From positions 372,001 to 436,000 of the forward strand of contig NZ_JARVCO010000012.1 of NCBI RefSeq assembly GCF_034531395.1: a DNA stretch of 64,000 bases, written 5' to 3'. Shown piece after piece: positions 54,201 through 61,020 of this stretch. The position numbers were made by a program, and so were the translations under genes. The notes below the pieces were generated by a model. The model had not been told where the DNA came from. It saw only the letters and a list, made by a program, of their open reading frames with translations, and searched no databases. The first letter of the stretch is position 1, and each line of letters opens with the position of its first letter. The stretch is from Pontiella agarivorans (lineage in GTDB: Bacteria; Verrucomicrobiota; Kiritimatiellia; Kiritimatiellales; Pontiellaceae).

Positions 54201-55174
54201 TGCTTAAGCAAACGAAGAAACGGGTAAAGGTAGGAGGTAAGCGTGTATTACAGCAAGGCAAGAGCGCAAGGGGGTCTTTGCATAGGGATACGTTTTATGG
54301 ACGTATTAGTGAGCATGGTGATTTGAGGTATGTGGTCAGGGTTCCTCTGGTGCACAATCCGGGTGGCGGGGTTTTTGGGTTTGATTCGAAAGCATACGAC
54401 AAGAAGGATGAGCTGTATGACGAACGCCAAGACTGGAAAACGAAGGATTTTGAGCGGATTGTTGACCCGATAGTTAGAGATAAAGTTATTAAGTCCGTGC
54501 AGCAACGCATGGTTTCGGGATTGTCATTTAAGGATGCCTTATTAGAGCCCATATGGATGAACAAAGAGAAGGGGATTGCTATTAAGCGTGTGCGTTGTAT
54601 AGCAAAGCCCAAGGGGGCGTTTCCTCTCAAGAAGCATCGGGATGTGTCTAAGCGAGACGGGGCTAGATGGAAGAAAGAGTACTATGTTGAAAATGACGAG
54701 AATTACATGATTGCCTTGTACAACGGCAAATCTGCCAAAGGCAGGGCATTGGCTGGCTTTAGGGTTCTTAATAATTACACCGCCACTAATTATGCAGGTG
54801 AGGGTGGCTGTCCCGATTCCATTGACGTGCGGGATGTCGAGTGCGAGCTACAGCAGGTGATTCAGATAGGAGATGCTGTTTTGGTTTATGCTGAATCTCC
54901 AGAAGAGCTGAAGGTGCTTACGTCGGCTGAATTAAGTTGTCGATTATACGAAGCATTTGGGATCAATGGACTGGATGGCCGTGTACAATTCAGGCATCAT
55001 ATGGAGGCAAGAGATGACAAGGAACAGGACAAAGCTACTGCAAGTTTCTCTGTCGATCTCCCCGTAAGTAAGATCAAAGTAAGCCCATCGAATATGAAGG
55101 TGTTAGTTGAAGGTGTTGATTTCCGGCTAAGTGTTCTTGGTGAAGTCGAATTCACGGAGCAGCAATCATGTTAA
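51269..55174 (+). CDS. cas9: CRISPR-associated endonuclease Cas9 (type II-C locus)
   Basis: Cas9 cuts target DNA guided by crRNA and tracrRNA. The 1,301-residue protein has RuvC-I at its start (LGLDLGTNSIGWAVV, D9), an arginine-rich bridge helix (about residues 58-75), RuvC-II E662 (HLEMARELN), HNH with D745-I-E-H748 and the asparagines N762 and N771, and RuvC-III with H909 and D912 (HAHHTVDAI). All nuclease residues are intact. The C-terminal roughly 300 residues should hold the PAM-interacting domain. It has AAAGGA before ATG 51269 and overlaps cas1 by 7 bp. It is large for subtype II-C, but the absence of csn2 and cas4 supports II-C. Hand-counted lines suggest lower G+C than cas1. Confidence 0.96.
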   Translation: MGKRILGLDLGTNSIGWAVVDDLGNGQFDLVKRGVHIFQEGVKIEKGNESSKASERTGYRSARRLKFRRKLRKIETLKVLSEAGFCPSLTEDELKAWQSKKVYPENPAFRKWCKTSEPKTTESGEYKNPYYYRWLAATTKLDLDNESDRFKLGRAFYHIAQRRGFKSNRLDTTQESDGVVKKEISELSGKMDGRTLGQYFWEDCYQESSPIRRVHTSRDEHYLAEFEFICKKQDIPSTLKDELHRAVFFQRPLKSQKGLVANCPFEPKKKRAPVSHPLFEEFRVWQTLNNIKIQTLDDDRLRSLTMEEKWKVMPLFYRVSKAHFDFKDIAKKLTPRNQTHAYYKGRDSGEAHVKFNFRDSQSLAGCPFIAKLKNLLGEEYAQTLFDSYTCAKTRKNGDAKSVEDILHEVWHVLFSFDDVEKVKEYAKTRLGLDDEQAEKFAKINPPQGYGALSLKAIRKILPFLRQGLIYSHAVFFANLDQVIGISAADNERVKEDIVRLVDEHNQYITESRCINEFVREYKESPRTFEAKYELRRPQDLKLPEQLHGREESICKTISTQIGRNNGNGEYLPIRRLEERVGDYLKEQFNASSDAVKRLYHPSKEETYKAAERAEDNKFYLGDPRISSIRNPVFMRAMHRVKAVVNELLKQGVITDQTQVHLEMARELNDANKRAAIRRWQRNNETTRKTYKEAIEEDLKAQGIDRAATDDEILKYQLWEEQKHICPYTGKTIGLRDFIGENPVFDIEHTIPRSLSCDNSQENKTLCDREYNRTVKKKRIPFECPRHDEILQRIAHWEDRIDDLNKLIEKQKPKSRYATTKEAKDAAIQKRLLLEFERNYLREKCRRFTMEEVTGGFKNSQLVDTRIITKYARLYLKTVFATVHTVNGKTTDDFRRCWGVDKSRDNHAHHTVDAIVAACVTREQYDALASYYHDYESYELGDSATPQKPRFGKPWPTFTEDMKDLKNQMLVSYYAPNNLLKQTKKRVKVGGKRVLQQGKSARGSLHRDTFYGRISEHGDLRYVVRVPLVHNPGGGVFGFDSKAYDKKDELYDERQDWKTKDFERIVDPIVRDKVIKSVQQRMVSGLSFKDALLEPIWMNKEKGIAIKRVRCIAKPKGAFPLKKHRDVSKRDGARWKKEYYVENDENYMIALYNGKSAKGRALAGFRVLNNYTATNYAGEGGCPDSIDVRDVECELQQVIQIGDAVLVYAESPEELKVLTSAELSCRLYEAFGINGLDGRVQFRHHMEARDDKEQDKATASFSVDLPVSKIKVSPSNMKVLVEGVDFRLSVLGEVEFTEQQSC

Positions 55175-56091
55175 AGCGAACGGTCTATTTCGAGTCGGCG
55201 GCGCATCTTTCCTTTAAGAACGGACAGTTGGTGTATACGCCGAAGCCGGAGGGTGAGGTGCGGACGGTGCCGGTGGAGGATATCGGTTTTGTGGTGCTGG
55301 ATAATCACAGCATTACACTGTCGCTTCGCTTGATCGAAGAGCTGACGGCGAATAATGCGGCCGTTGTGTTCTGCGATAAGCTGCATCATCCTACAGCGAT
55401 GTCGGTCCCGTTCGATGGCAATACCACGCATGCCGAAACGCTGTCTGCGCAACTGGACATGTCGGAGCCGCTGAAAAAGCAGCTGTGGAAACAGACGGTC
55501 GAGGCAAAGATTAAAAACCAGGCGGCTATGCTGGAACGCACAGGATCCGGCGGGGCGGAGGCCTTGCGCCGTCATGCGGCGAGTGTGAAAAGCGGCGATA
55601 CCGATAACCGGGAAGGGGCCGCCGCACGGATCTACTGGCAAAACCTGTTTGGTGAAGATTTTCGGCGCGAACGGTTCGGCGGTTCGCCGAATCATCTGCT
55701 CAATTATGCTTATGCCATTTTACGTGCAGCGGTTGCGCGGTCGCTGGTGGGGTCCGGTCTTTATCCGGCCATCGGCATTCACCATCACAATAAATACAAT
55801 GCGTTTGCGTTGGCGGACGATGTGATGGAGCCCTATCGGCCGTATGCCGATGACGTGGTGTATGGAATATGGAGTGCGGCCGACGAACCCATTGAAGAAC
55901 TTTCCCGGGAACACAAACAGCAGCTGCTCAAGCTGCTCGCTGCGGATGTTCACATGACGAATACCCTGCGGCCGTTGATGGTGGGTTTGTCGTACACAAC
56001 GGCCTCGCTGGCGCGTTGTATTCGCGGTGAACAAAAGAAGATGGATTATCCTTTAATGAAGGCGGTGGAAAATGTCGGAGGTGCGGCTTAA
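55168..56091 (+). CDS. cas1: CRISPR integrase Cas1
   Basis: Cas1 inserts new spacers with Cas2. The 307-residue protein has a beta N-terminal domain and the metal-binding helical domain: E149 (NREGAAARIYW), a His in GIHHHNKYN (205-207), and an acidic residue in LADDVMEPYRP (E221, or D217). Length and motifs are typical of type II Cas1. The start overlaps the end of cas9, and it overlaps cas2 by 20 bp, so the three genes are translationally coupled. Confidence 0.96.
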   Translation: MLKRTVYFESAAHLSFKNGQLVYTPKPEGEVRTVPVEDIGFVVLDNHSITLSLRLIEELTANNAAVVFCDKLHHPTAMSVPFDGNTTHAETLSAQLDMSEPLKKQLWKQTVEAKIKNQAAMLERTGSGGAEALRRHAASVKSGDTDNREGAAARIYWQNLFGEDFRRERFGGSPNHLLNYAYAILRAAVARSLVGSGLYPAIGIHHHNKYNAFALADDVMEPYRPYADDVVYGIWSAADEPIEELSREHKQQLLKLLAADVHMTNTLRPLMVGLSYTTASLARCIRGEQKKMDYPLMKAVENVGGAA

Positions 56092-56410
56092 CGCGTATAA
56101 GATCATGTGGCTGTTTGTATTCTTTGATCTGCCGACGAACACGAAAAAGGAGCGCCATGACGCGGCTGTGTTCCGCAAGCGGTTGTTGGGTGACGGCTTT
56201 ACCATGATGCAGTATTCCGTGTATACGCGGCACTGCGGAAGTTCTGAAAGTGCTGATGTGCATACAAAACGGGTGAAGAAACTCGTTCCCTCCAAAGGGC
56301 AGGTCAGTATTCTGCGGATTACCGACAAACAGTATGGGAGCATTATCAATTTCTGGGGGAAGGCGGCAACGCCGGTTCCCCCGAAACCCAGCCAATTGGA
56401 ATTTTTCTGA
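56072..56410 (+). CDS. cas2: CRISPR adaptation protein Cas2
   Basis: The 112-residue protein shows the Cas2 ferredoxin-like fold start (KIMWLFVFFDLPTNTKKERHDAA) with the conserved Asp in FFDLP, and the later strand MMQYSVYTRHC. It is the structural partner of the Cas1 dimer. It ends 133 bp before the first CRISPR repeat. No csn2 or cas4 follows, which defines the locus as II-C. Confidence 0.95.
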   Translation: MSEVRLNAYKIMWLFVFFDLPTNTKKERHDAAVFRKRLLGDGFTMMQYSVYTRHCGSSESADVHTKRVKKLVPSKGQVSILRITDKQYGSIINFWGKAATPVPPKPSQLEFF

Positions 56411-56543
56411 CTGGCGGGTATCGCAGAGATAGGTAGAATGAAAAAAATGAACGGTAAATCTACTTCATGGTTGGAGCCATTCCATTTTTCCTTCGGCACC
56501 TTAGTTGGTAGTTCCTTGGAAAATAGAGAGTTATGGCGGCTAT
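56411..56543 (+). promoter_or_regulatory. CRISPR leader
   Basis: This 133-bp segment lies between cas2 and the first perfect repeat. The opposite end of the array holds a degenerate repeat, so the leader is on this side. It has AT-rich patches but no clear -35/-10 pair; a TATGTT overlaps the first repeat boundary. Confidence 0.65.
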
Positions 56544-57700
56544 GTTGTGGATTGACAGTTCTTTGAAATCAGAAGCAACTCCGATCAGCGATTATCTCTT
56601 CGGCACGCTGTTGTGGATTGACAGTTCTTTGAAATCAGAAGCAACGAAGATATCCAGTTCCTCAGGTGTTCATGTGTTGTGGATTGACAGTTCTTTGAAA
56701 TCAGAAGCAACATTTTACCGCAACAGCCCACGGGTTGCTTAGTTGTGGATTGACAGTTCTTTGAAATCAGAAGCAACACAAATCATGTTCGTATATATCT
56801 TCGCGGGGTTGTGGATTGACAGTTCTTTGAAATCAGAAGCAACAGGGCCTAGGGGGTTGAGGGCGCGTGGTGAGTTGTGGATTGACAGTTCTTTGAAATC
56901 AGAAGCAACTTATTGGCAGAAATTACCGCGCCGCATCCGGTTGTGGATTGACAGTTCTTTGAAATCAGAAGCAACGTGCTCCGTAATTTGGATTGTTTTT
57001 GCCAGGTTGTGGATTGACAGTTCTTTGAAATCAGAAGCAACACAGGGTTTACTTTTCTCCCTCCCCCCATAGTTGTGGATTGACAGTTCTTTGAAATCAG
57101 AAGCAACTTTGCCGAATTCAAACTTTTGCCCATCGAGTTGTGGATTGACAGTTCTTTGAAATCAGAAGCAACAGCAAAGATTGCGGCCAGCGATAAGCCT
57201 TAGTTGTGGATTGACAGTTCTTTGAAATCAGAAGCAACTGGTACATGTCGCACTTTTGCGCGCCGGCGGTTGTGGATTGACAGTTCTTTGAAATCAGAAG
57301 CAACTAGAGGTAAAGAAACATGGATCGATAGAATGTTGTGGATTGACAGTTCTTTGAAATCAGAAGCAACCAAGATAACTTGCAGATAGACCCGGAAAGG
57401 GTTGTGGATTGACAGTTCTTTGAAATCAGAAGCAACGAAGACGACCGCGAAACACTGATCCGTGAAGTTGTGGATTGACAGTTCTTTGAAATCAGAAGCA
57501 ACTACGCTCTAACAGAGGCGCGTTCGGTGTCTGTTGTGGATTGACAGTTCTTTGAAATCAGAAGCAACAGATTCAGACGCAAAAACCGATCACCCAAAGT
57601 TGTGGATTGACAGTTCTTTGAAATCAGAAGCAACTGTTTTCCTGGAAAACAAGCATATCACGCCGTTGTGGATTGACAGTTCTTTGAAATCAGAAGCAAC
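56544..57700 (+). CRISPR. Type II-C CRISPR array, 18 perfect repeats
   Basis: Eighteen identical 36-bp repeats (GTTGTGGATTGACAGTTC, then TTTGAAATCAGAAGCAAC) begin at 56544 and recur every 66 bp to 57006 and 57072. After one 29-nt spacer (57108-57136) they restart at 57137 and continue to 57665. There are 17 spacers inside plus an eighteenth (57701-57730) before a broken nineteenth repeat. All spacers differ and none was noticed matching other parts of this window. Perfect repeats suggest an active or recently maintained array. Transcription is taken as + from the leader side and repeat orientation. Confidence 0.98.
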
Positions 57701-57730
57701 AAAGTCCCGGTTCATTAATTGACTGGTCAA

Positions 57731-57793
57731 GTTGTGGGTTCTCGTTCGCACAGCTCCGAGTCGCTTCGCGTGACTGTTTTTGAAATCAAAAGC
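57731..57793 (+). repeat. Degenerate terminal CRISPR repeat split by a 31-bp insertion
   Basis: GTTGTGGGTT (57731-57740) matches the first 10 repeat bases at 9. After 31 foreign bases (57741-57771), 57772-57793 matches the rest of the repeat at about 20 of 23 with one deletion (GACTGTTTTTGAAATCAAAA, then GC). It lies exactly one 30-nt spacer after the last perfect repeat, marking the leader-distal end. Confidence 0.75.
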
Positions 57794-57831
57794 CGTTTCA
57801 GCTTTTTGTGAGCTGAAACGGCTTTTGTTTT
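57788..57831. terminator. Bidirectional terminator between the CRISPR array and the fucosidase operon
   Basis: A perfect 16-bp stem (57788-57803 with 57811-57826, 7-base loop) is followed by a T-rich tail on the plus side and weaker T-rich sequence on the minus side. It ends the plus-strand array and can also stop the convergent minus-strand operon. The stem's left arm overlaps the broken repeat. Confidence 0.85.
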
Positions 57832-57849
57832 TTATGATCTGTATTCGCT

Positions 57850-59421
57850 TTAAATTTTTTCAGCGAACGTAATACGGAATGCGATGCTTTCCCGGGTGGG
57901 CAGGACTGAAGGTTTGGTGATTTTTAATCCGTCCGGGGTTTGTTCCCACTTTAGTTTTTCATCGCTGCCGAGCAGTTTCACGGTTTTTACGGTATGGGGT
58001 TTACTGCGTGCGCCGGTGGCGAGTGATTTGATCAGAAGATCCGTTTCCGGGGTGGCGAGGCAGAAGGCGTAGAGGGTTTGGCCTTTTTTTGTGAAGCGGA
58101 AGTCGGCCTGCGTGTAGGCGGTCATTTTGGTTTCCATATTGTGGTCGGCCGCATCGATGAATACGCCTTCGCCATAGACCTCCCAGGGGCGGGTGCCGTA
58201 AATGCCTTCGCCGTGGATGTTCATCCATTCCGCCATGCCTTCGAGGAAGGTGATTTCCTGGGGTTCAATGGTGCCGTCGGGTTTCATGGGAATGTTCAGC
58301 AGCAGATTGCCGTTTTTGCTGACGGCATCGAGCAGCATGTGAATGACTTTGCCCGGGGTTTTGTAGGTGACGTCGCGGCGGTAGGTCCAGTAGCCGATGC
58401 AGGTGTCGATCTGCCAGGGATTGGGATCAATTTCATTTTTTGACCCGCGTTCGACATCGTCCACCAGTGCCCGGCCGGTGATTTTATCATTCATTTTGGT
58501 ATTCAACACCACATCCACTTTACCGTGCCGCTCCATAGAGCGGTTGTAATAGTGTGCTGCAATCCTGAGACCGACATTCTCCAGCGGCGCCTGCTTATCA
58601 TCGAAATACAGCAGCGAAGGGTCGTACTTATCGATCAGCTCCCGGGTGCGCAGGAAAAACGTATCCAGATAAGTCTGATTCGGCGGGGTATTCCACTGGC
58701 GCGGCGGGCCGTAAAGATCGCGTGGATCATAGCCGTCCCACCATTTTCCTTTTCCGTCTTCTTTGGTCATGTGGCCGTCATAGGGGATGCCTTTTTTCGG
58801 ACCTTCACGATCCGCTCCGAAGGCCGGGGTCATCCAGCTCCACGAACGGGCGGCATGCACCGACACCCCGAAGGGGAGGTTGTGTTTTTTTGCGGCGGTT
58901 TTCCAGCCCGCAATCAGATCCCGTTTTGCACCGATGTTGACGGAGTTCCACGGCTGGTACGTGGAGTCCCAGTTGTCGAAGTTGTCATGGTGATTGGCCA
59001 GCGCGACGAAATAGCGTGCGCCGGCTTTTACATAAAGATCCATCAAATAATCCGGGTCCCATTTCGCGGCGGTAAAATCCTTGCAGTAATCCTTCGCTCC
59101 GACTTCCGAGGGGTGGCCATAGTGTTTCACGTGATAATCATAACACGCATTGCCGCGCTCTTCCCACCAGCTGTTTTTCGGTTCGGGCCTGTAGAGGAAC
59201 ATGGAACACCAGTCGCCGGTTCCCGGCACGCACTGCACACTCCAGGTGGCCCAGATGCCGAATTTGGCATCGCGGAACCATTCGGGGCATTCATAGTTTT
59301 CCGCCAGCGAATCCCAGTTCGGTTTAAAGGGGCCTTCGGCATAGGGAAGCGCGGTGTCGAGCATTCCCGGACTCATACGGGCGATCCCGCAGATCAGTAG
59401 CACTGGAAACGTGATTTTCAT
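57850..59421 (-). CDS. Secreted alpha-L-fucosidase (GH29), copy 1
   Basis: The 523-residue protein has a signal peptide (ITFPVLLICGIA) and a GH29 catalytic barrel: CPEWFRDAKFGIWATWSVQC, GARYFVALANHHDNFDNWDS, and the candidate nucleophile Asp274 in PSLLYFDDKQAP. GH29 enzymes remove alpha-linked L-fucose from algal fucoidans or glycans with retention. It is the last of three GH29 genes in one minus-strand operon, 18 bp from the second copy. Its sequence is very close to that of copy 2, including long near-identical DNA blocks. Confidence 0.9.
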   Translation of the reverse strand: MKITFPVLLICGIARMSPGMLDTALPYAEGPFKPNWDSLAENYECPEWFRDAKFGIWATWSVQCVPGTGDWCSMFLYRPEPKNSWWEERGNACYDYHVKHYGHPSEVGAKDYCKDFTAAKWDPDYLMDLYVKAGARYFVALANHHDNFDNWDSTYQPWNSVNIGAKRDLIAGWKTAAKKHNLPFGVSVHAARSWSWMTPAFGADREGPKKGIPYDGHMTKEDGKGKWWDGYDPRDLYGPPRQWNTPPNQTYLDTFFLRTRELIDKYDPSLLYFDDKQAPLENVGLRIAAHYYNRSMERHGKVDVVLNTKMNDKITGRALVDDVERGSKNEIDPNPWQIDTCIGYWTYRRDVTYKTPGKVIHMLLDAVSKNGNLLLNIPMKPDGTIEPQEITFLEGMAEWMNIHGEGIYGTRPWEVYGEGVFIDAADHNMETKMTAYTQADFRFTKKGQTLYAFCLATPETDLLIKSLATGARSKPHTVKTVKLLGSDEKLKWEQTPDGLKITKPSVLPTRESIAFRITFAEKI

Positions 59422-59439
59422 GTATATATCCTTTTGCGA

Positions 59440-61017
59440 TTAAATTTTGTCTTTAAATGTAAGTCGGAAACAGAGGCTGTAATCCGTTGGTATAAATTCA
59501 GGTTTGCTGATCTTAAGACCGTTTCCGGTTTGCTCCCACTCCAGCGGTTCGTCACTGCCGAGCAGCTCTACGGTTTTCACGGTGTGGGGTTTACTGCGTG
59601 CGCCGGTGGCGAGCGATTTGATCAGAAGATCCGTTTTCGGTGTGGCGAGGCAGAAGGCGTAGAGGGTTTGGTCTTTTTTTGTGAAGCGGAAGTCGGTCTG
59701 CGTGTAGGCATTCATTTTGGTTTCGAGGTTGTGACCGGCGGCATCAATGAATACGCCTTCGCCGTAGACCTCCCAGGGCCGGGTGCCGTAAATGCCTTCG
59801 CCGTGGATGTCCATCCATGCAGCCATGCCTTTGAGGAAGGTGATTTCCTGCGGTTCAAGGGTGCCGTCGGGTTTCATGGGAATGTTCAGCAGCAGGCTGC
59901 CGTTTTTGCTGACGGCATCGAGCAGCATGTGAATGACTTTGCCCGGGGTTTTGTAGGTGACGTCTGTGCGGTAATGCCAATATCCGATGCAGGTATCGAT
60001 CTGCCAGGGGTTGGGATCAATATCATTTTTCGAACCGCGTTCGACATCGTCCACGAGGGCGGGTTTGGTTGTTTCATCGTTGAGCTTCGTGTTCAGCACG
60101 ACATCCACTTTGCCGTGCCGCTCCAAGGCGCGGTTGTAATAGTGCGCCGCGATTTTCAGTCCGACGTTTTGGAGGGGTGCCTGTTTGTCATCGAAATAAA
60201 GCAGATCCGGATTATAGCGGTCAATCAGCTCCCGGGTCCGTAAATAAAAGGTATCGAGATATTTTTGAGAGGGAGGTGTCCGGGCGGTGCGCGGCGGGCC
60301 GTAAAGATCACACGGATCGCAGCCTTCCCACCATTTTCCTTTTCCGTCTTCTTTGGTCATGTGGCCGTCATAGGGGATGCCTTTTTTCGGACCCTCACGA
60401 TCCGCTCCGAAGGCCGGGGTCATCCAGCTCCACTGACGCGCGGCATGGACGGAGACTCCGAATTTAAGCCCGCGTTTCCGGGCCGCTTTTCTCCAGCCCG
60501 CAATCAGATCCTGTTTCGGGCCCATATTTACCGCATTCCACGGCTGATATGTTGAATCCCAGTTATCGAAGTTGTCGTGATGGTTGGCCATCGCTACAAA
60601 ATAACGGGCACCGGCTTTCTGATACAAATCGAGAAGATGGTCCGGATTCCATTTGGAAGCGGTGAAATGGGGAATGTAATCTTTCAAGCCGATTTCGGAC
60701 GGATGGCCGTAGTGCTCAATATGATAGTCGTAGCACTGCTTACCGCGTTCTTCCCACCACGCATTTCTGGGCGGTGTGGGTTTGTATAAAAACTTTGCGC
60801 ACCAGTCGCCGGTTCCCGGCACGCACTGTACGCCCCAGTGTGCCCAGATCCCGAATTTGGCATCGCGGAACCATTCGGGGCATTCGTAGTTTTCCGCCAG
60901 CGATTCCCACGTGGGTTCGCATGGACCATCGGCATAGGGAAGTGCGGTGTCGAGCTGGGCCCGTGCAGATCCCAAGGTCAGCAGGGCGGGGAGGATCCAT
61001 TTTTTGTTTGTGATCAT
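59440..61017 (-). CDS. Secreted alpha-L-fucosidase (GH29), copy 2
   Basis: The 525-residue paralogue has the same order of features as copy 1: signal peptide, CPEWFRDAKFGIWAHWGVQC, NHHDNFDNWDSTYQPWN, and PDLLYFDDKQAP with the corresponding nucleophile Asp. It lies 3 bp from the third GH29 gene (its ATG at 61017 follows the upstream stop) and 18 bp from copy 1. A stretch of over 110 bases (about 60326-60440) is nearly identical to about 58736-58850, so the pair arose by recent tandem duplication or gene conversion. Substrate differences cannot be read. Confidence 0.9.
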   Translation of the reverse strand: MITNKKWILPALLTLGSARAQLDTALPYADGPCEPTWESLAENYECPEWFRDAKFGIWAHWGVQCVPGTGDWCAKFLYKPTPPRNAWWEERGKQCYDYHIEHYGHPSEIGLKDYIPHFTASKWNPDHLLDLYQKAGARYFVAMANHHDNFDNWDSTYQPWNAVNMGPKQDLIAGWRKAARKRGLKFGVSVHAARQWSWMTPAFGADREGPKKGIPYDGHMTKEDGKGKWWEGCDPCDLYGPPRTARTPPSQKYLDTFYLRTRELIDRYNPDLLYFDDKQAPLQNVGLKIAAHYYNRALERHGKVDVVLNTKLNDETTKPALVDDVERGSKNDIDPNPWQIDTCIGYWHYRTDVTYKTPGKVIHMLLDAVSKNGSLLLNIPMKPDGTLEPQEITFLKGMAAWMDIHGEGIYGTRPWEVYGEGVFIDAAGHNLETKMNAYTQTDFRFTKKDQTLYAFCLATPKTDLLIKSLATGARSKPHTVKTVELLGSDEPLEWEQTGNGLKISKPEFIPTDYSLCFRLTFKDKI

Positions 61018-61020
61018 GTT

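Noticed and set aside
56552-56557. A perfect TTGACA inside every CRISPR repeat, as a possible internal promoter
   Set aside because: The hexamer 17 bases downstream is GCAACN and no variant resembles TATAAT. Repeat-borne promoters of some II-C systems place the -10 at the repeat end, which is absent here.
56544-57700. Open frames through the CRISPR array reading WIDSSLKSEAT repeatedly
   Set aside because: They are translations of the 36-bp repeat, which keeps frames open when the 66-bp period is a multiple of three. They have no start context and encode no protein family.
56411-57850. csn2 or cas4 gene defining subtype II-A or II-B
   Set aside because: No open frame of suitable size or motif occurs beside cas2 or after the array.
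60645-60657. Additional TTCCA-TGGAA palindrome in the fucosidase gene
   Set aside because: The arms are separated by two bases instead of five, so it does not fit the motif.
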